Positions 5,334 to 7,435 of a stretch of 7,435 nt of DNA are shown in pieces. Numbering within the stretch: position 1 is the stretch's first letter; each line of letters begins with the position of its first letter. The notes beneath the pieces were generated by a model that was given only the letters and a program-made list of their open reading frames with translations, did not search any database and was not told where the DNA came from. The DNA is taken from assembly GCA_910588535.1 (NCBI GenBank), contig CAJUOO010000099.1, forward strand, positions 1 through 7,435, given 5' to 3'. Made by a program: the position numbers and the translations under genes. Origin of the DNA: an uncultured Lachnospiraceae bacterium. GTDB taxonomy: Bacteria > Bacillota > Clostridia > Lachnospirales > Lachnospiraceae.

Positions 5334-7113
5334 ATTCCCTACCTCGCTTCTGCCTGCGCATATACTCTTTAAATGCAGGGCTTTTCTTCAGCTTGTCAAA
5401 TTCACCGTACTGATGGGTAAACACGGTCTCATAGTAGCCATGCTTCTTTAAAAGCTCATCATGCGTCCCCTGCTCCACAATTTTTCCATCATTTAAAACC
5501 AGAATTAGGTCCGCATCCTTAATAGAAGAAATTCGGTGTGCAATAATAAACACTGTTTTTTTCTTTGGAAGATTAGCAAGTGCCTCCTGAATCTTTGTCT
5601 CTGTCTCCATATCCACTGCGGAGGTCGTGTCATCCAGAATTATAATGGCAGGATCTGTGATCAGTGCCCTAGCAAGCGAGATTCTCTGCTTCTGCCCGCC
5701 AGAAAGTCCCATACCTCTCTCTCCCACAATCGTGTCATAGCCATCCGGCGTATCCAGAATAAAATCCTCCGCATTCGCGACCTGAGCTGCCCATTTTACC
5801 TCGTCTATACTGCAATCTGGCCTTCCATAAGCGATATTTCCCTCGATCGTGTCCGAGAATAAAAATACATCCTGCATCGCCATCCCGATATTCTGTCTAA
5901 GAGAATACAGATCCATATCCTTCACATCTGTATCGTCCACCCTGACCGTGCCCCCTGTCGTATCATAAAAACGGCAGAGAAGGTTCATAAGTGTCGACTT
6001 GCCTGCGCCAGTAGCACCAATAATTCCAACTGTCTGCCCCGGCTTCACCGTAAAGCTGACATCTTGCAAAATATCCTCATCATCTGCCATATAAGACACA
6101 TGATCAAAAACCACACCTCCCTGAAGTTTTTTCACCACAGGATGTGCAGGCTCCCTGATCTCCGGCTCATGGCTGATGGTAGAATATATCTTCTCAATCG
6201 AAGTTAAAAAACGCTGCAAATCATTAAACAGCCATCCCATCTGGCGAAGCGGATTAGTAAGCATCCACAGATAACCATTAATTGTCACCATATCGCCCAG
6301 AGACATCTCTCCTCGAACTACCATAATGCCTCCGCCAAGCATCAGAACAAACATAAGAAAATTTGACAAAAATTCAAATATTGGTATGTACCTAGAAAAA
6401 ACTGCCGTCGTCTCTAGCTGCGCATCACGAAAGTTGTCATTCTCTACATCAAACTTTTCGATCTCAAAATCTTCCTTTGCAAATGCCTTGACCACTCGAT
6501 TTCCACTGATATTTTCCTGCGCAAATGCATTGAGGCTGGAAAACATCTGCCGATTCTTCCAAAAGGCTGGTCGTAAATTTTTAATCTGAAAATACGTCGT
6601 GGCAGCAGTAAAAGGCAAGACCAGTATCATAATACATGCCATCTTTACATTTACGGTAAACATCATTACCAGTGCAAAAAAGAAAACCAAAAACGCTTCC
6701 AGACATGAATACATTACATGCGAGACAAAATGTCTTACCGCATCCATATCACCTGTCTGTCTGGACATCAGATCACCTGTGCGGTTTTTATTATAAAAAT
6801 TAAAATCCTGCAACAGCAATCTCTTATATACCTCATCACGCAGCGAGTACAAAGTCCCCTGCGATGCCGTCTCCATACAAAACAGCATAAACAAGCGAAG
6901 CGCACTGCGAAGCACGGTGGAGGCCAACAAAAAAAGTATAAGCTGCGGCAGAATCGCCCTGTTTCCTCCCTCAACAACCTCCTCAATAATTCTTCCCGAA
7001 ATCTGCGGCTTAATCACAGCCAGAGCAGACGCCACCGGAATAATTAAAAATCCGGTAAGCAGATATTTCCTGTACCTTTTCATAAAAGGATAAAACCATT
7101 TAAAGGCTTCCAT
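5320..7113 (-). CDS. ABC exporter subunit, TMD-NBD half-transporter with degenerate Walker B (Asp for Glu)
   Basis: This is the first gene of the two-gene operon, 597 residues from ATG 7113. About six membrane segments lie within residues 17-295. The NBD has Walker A GATGAGKST (K372), Q-loop Q414, canonical signature LSGGQ (470-474), Walker B IIILDD (D494, with D495 where the catalytic Glu should be), D-loop SAVD and H-loop H526. The Glu-to-Asp change marks the degenerate ATP site of heterodimeric exporters. The matching half of that site is LSAGQ of the partner, so the pair is consistent. The reading frame extends to a GTG at 7137, but AAAGGAGTT sits 5 nt before ATG 7113, so I start there. 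The stop TAG 5322-5320 overlaps the next gene by 14 nt. No regulator gene is in view. Multidrug or lipid export at the cytoplasmic membrane is the likely role. Confidence 0.93.
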   Translation of the reverse strand: MEAFKWFYPFMKRYRKYLLTGFLIIPVASALAVIKPQISGRIIEEVVEGGNRAILPQLILFLLASTVLRSALRLFMLFCMETASQGTLYSLRDEVYKRLLLQDFNFYNKNRTGDLMSRQTGDMDAVRHFVSHVMYSCLEAFLVFFFALVMMFTVNVKMACIMILVLPFTAATTYFQIKNLRPAFWKNRQMFSSLNAFAQENISGNRVVKAFAKEDFEIEKFDVENDNFRDAQLETTAVFSRYIPIFEFLSNFLMFVLMLGGGIMVVRGEMSLGDMVTINGYLWMLTNPLRQMGWLFNDLQRFLTSIEKIYSTISHEPEIREPAHPVVKKLQGGVVFDHVSYMADDEDILQDVSFTVKPGQTVGIIGATGAGKSTLMNLLCRFYDTTGGTVRVDDTDVKDMDLYSLRQNIGMAMQDVFLFSDTIEGNIAYGRPDCSIDEVKWAAQVANAEDFILDTPDGYDTIVGERGMGLSGGQKQRISLARALITDPAIIILDDTTSAVDMETETKIQEALANLPKKKTVFIIAHRISSIKDADLILVLNDGKIVEQGTHDELLKKHGYYETVFTHQYGEFDKLKKSPAFKEYMRRQKRGREYGKK

Positions 7114-7116
7114 ATG

Positions 7117-7125
7117 AACTCCTTT
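7117..7125 (-). promoter_or_regulatory. Ribosome binding site deciding the ABC operon start
   Basis: AAAGGAGTT on the minus strand (7125-7117) places GGAG 5 nt before ATG 7113. No comparable site precedes the in-frame GTG at 7137, so translation should begin at 7113. Confidence 0.8.
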
Positions 7126-7178
7126 CCATGCGATCACGCATATCCATCAGGAACATCTCCATTATGTACCTACAAGGC

Positions 7179-7207
7179 AGTATAGCGAAAACCGTCGAAA
7201 ATAGAAA
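7179..7207 (-). promoter_or_regulatory. Possible promoter of the ABC operon
   Basis: TATACT (7184-7179, five of six bases) lies 17 bp from TTTCTA (7207-7202, weak -35). Transcription would start near 7172 and give a leader of about 60 nt. A consensus TATAAT at 7242-7237, also without a good -35, is an alternative with a leader of about 115 nt. The hairpin at 7194-7220 overlaps the spacer and -35 of the first candidate and could act as its operator. Confidence 0.3.
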
Positions 7208-7226
7208 TGTAGTTTTCGGCTTTTTT
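7194..7226 (+). terminator. Terminator-like hairpin in the exporter leader region, U-tract on the plus strand
   Basis: GTCGAAAA (7194-7201) pairs with TTTTCGGC (7213-7220), eight pairs including one U-G, with an 11-nt loop. Six T residues (7221-7226) follow directly. On the plus strand this has the form of an intrinsic terminator, but no plus-strand gene precedes it. It could stop antisense transcription through the operon. As DNA, the same palindrome could be an operator for the minus-strand exporter promoter. Confidence 0.45.
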
Positions 7227-7328
7227 AATGGATATTATTATAAAAATTTCTATGTTTTTACTGGTTTTTTAAATTAAATATATAACTTTACAGATTTTTT
7301 TACCTATACAACTAGCTTACTTTTAAAG

Positions 7329-7435
7329 TGTAATTTCTTGTTATTGTGATATTTTGTTTGCTGTATCATTTTCTGGAGGTTCCGTCCGGCGAACTGCCTG
7401 TGGTCCTCCGTCACCCCGCTCCCGCTTAGTGAAAA
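7329..7435 (-). repeat. Structured repeat, copy C (cut by window end)
   Basis: On the plus strand this shows the 3' box TGTAATTTCTTGT (7329-7341), TATCAT (7364-7369), an outer-stem arm (7384-7408, matching 24 of 25 bases of the copy B arm), the invariant 22-nt linker (7409-7430) and the first five bases of P2 (GAAAA). The rest lies beyond the window. It has the same orientation as A and points toward the ABC operon, more than 200 bp upstream of its start codon. It is much closer to B than to A in stem sequence, so B and C are the more recently related pair. Confidence 0.8.

Noticed and set aside
7114..7137. GTG start at 7137 for the upstream ABC gene
   Set aside because: A strong RBS sits immediately before ATG 7113, inside the extension.
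3168..7435. Composite transposon carrying the exporter
   Set aside because: The flanking repeats encode no transposase, and no target duplication is visible. The bracketing is reported as an observation only.

Overview
The window looks like chromosomal DNA from a Clostridia-type Bacillota, most likely a gut Lachnospiraceae-like species. This is inferred from the AT-rich spacers, strong GGAGG-type ribosome sites, a Csp-like subtilase without a signal peptide, a PD-(D/E)XK-like protein of a type I associate with Lachnospiraceae, and a two-gene ABC exporter. All four genes lie on the minus strand.

Layout, left to right. (1) 1-298: 5' part of a PD-(D/E)XK nuclease-like gene, cut by the window edge, with its own RBS and a possible promoter. 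(2) 299-748: gap with a perfect 15-bp inverted repeat just past the peptidase stop. (3) 749-2527: complete S8 serine peptidase with intact catalytic residues. (4) 2528-3548: about 1 kb without a credible gene. It holds the peptidase promoter region, a 34-nt hairpin, and two copies (A and B) of a structured repeat facing opposite ways around a 136-bp spacer. (5) 3549-7113: two overlapping genes for a heterodimeric ABC exporter, in which the upstream subunit has a degenerate Walker B motif and its partner a non-canonical signature motif. (6) 7114-7435: exporter leader region, a terminator-like hairpin, and a third repeat copy (C) cut by the window end.

The most unusual content is the three-copy repeat. 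Copies A and B fold into the same three-helix architecture: a 24-25 bp outer stem, a 9-bp stem and an 8-bp stem with a fixed central mismatch. The helix sequences differ at many positions while pairing is kept. In contrast, a 22-nt linker is identical in all three copies. Non-Watson-Crick positions read as G-U on one strand and A-C on the other, which suggests a functional transcript from the G-rich strand. On that reading A lies upstream of, and co-oriented with, the peptidase, and C does the same for the exporter operon. B sits just past the exporter stop codon, antisense to it. I do not recognise this element. It could be a structured non-coding RNA family or a small mobile element that carries one.

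The genes show no evident common pathway. The two ABC subunits clearly work together. The peptidase and the nuclease-like protein look like independent single-gene units.
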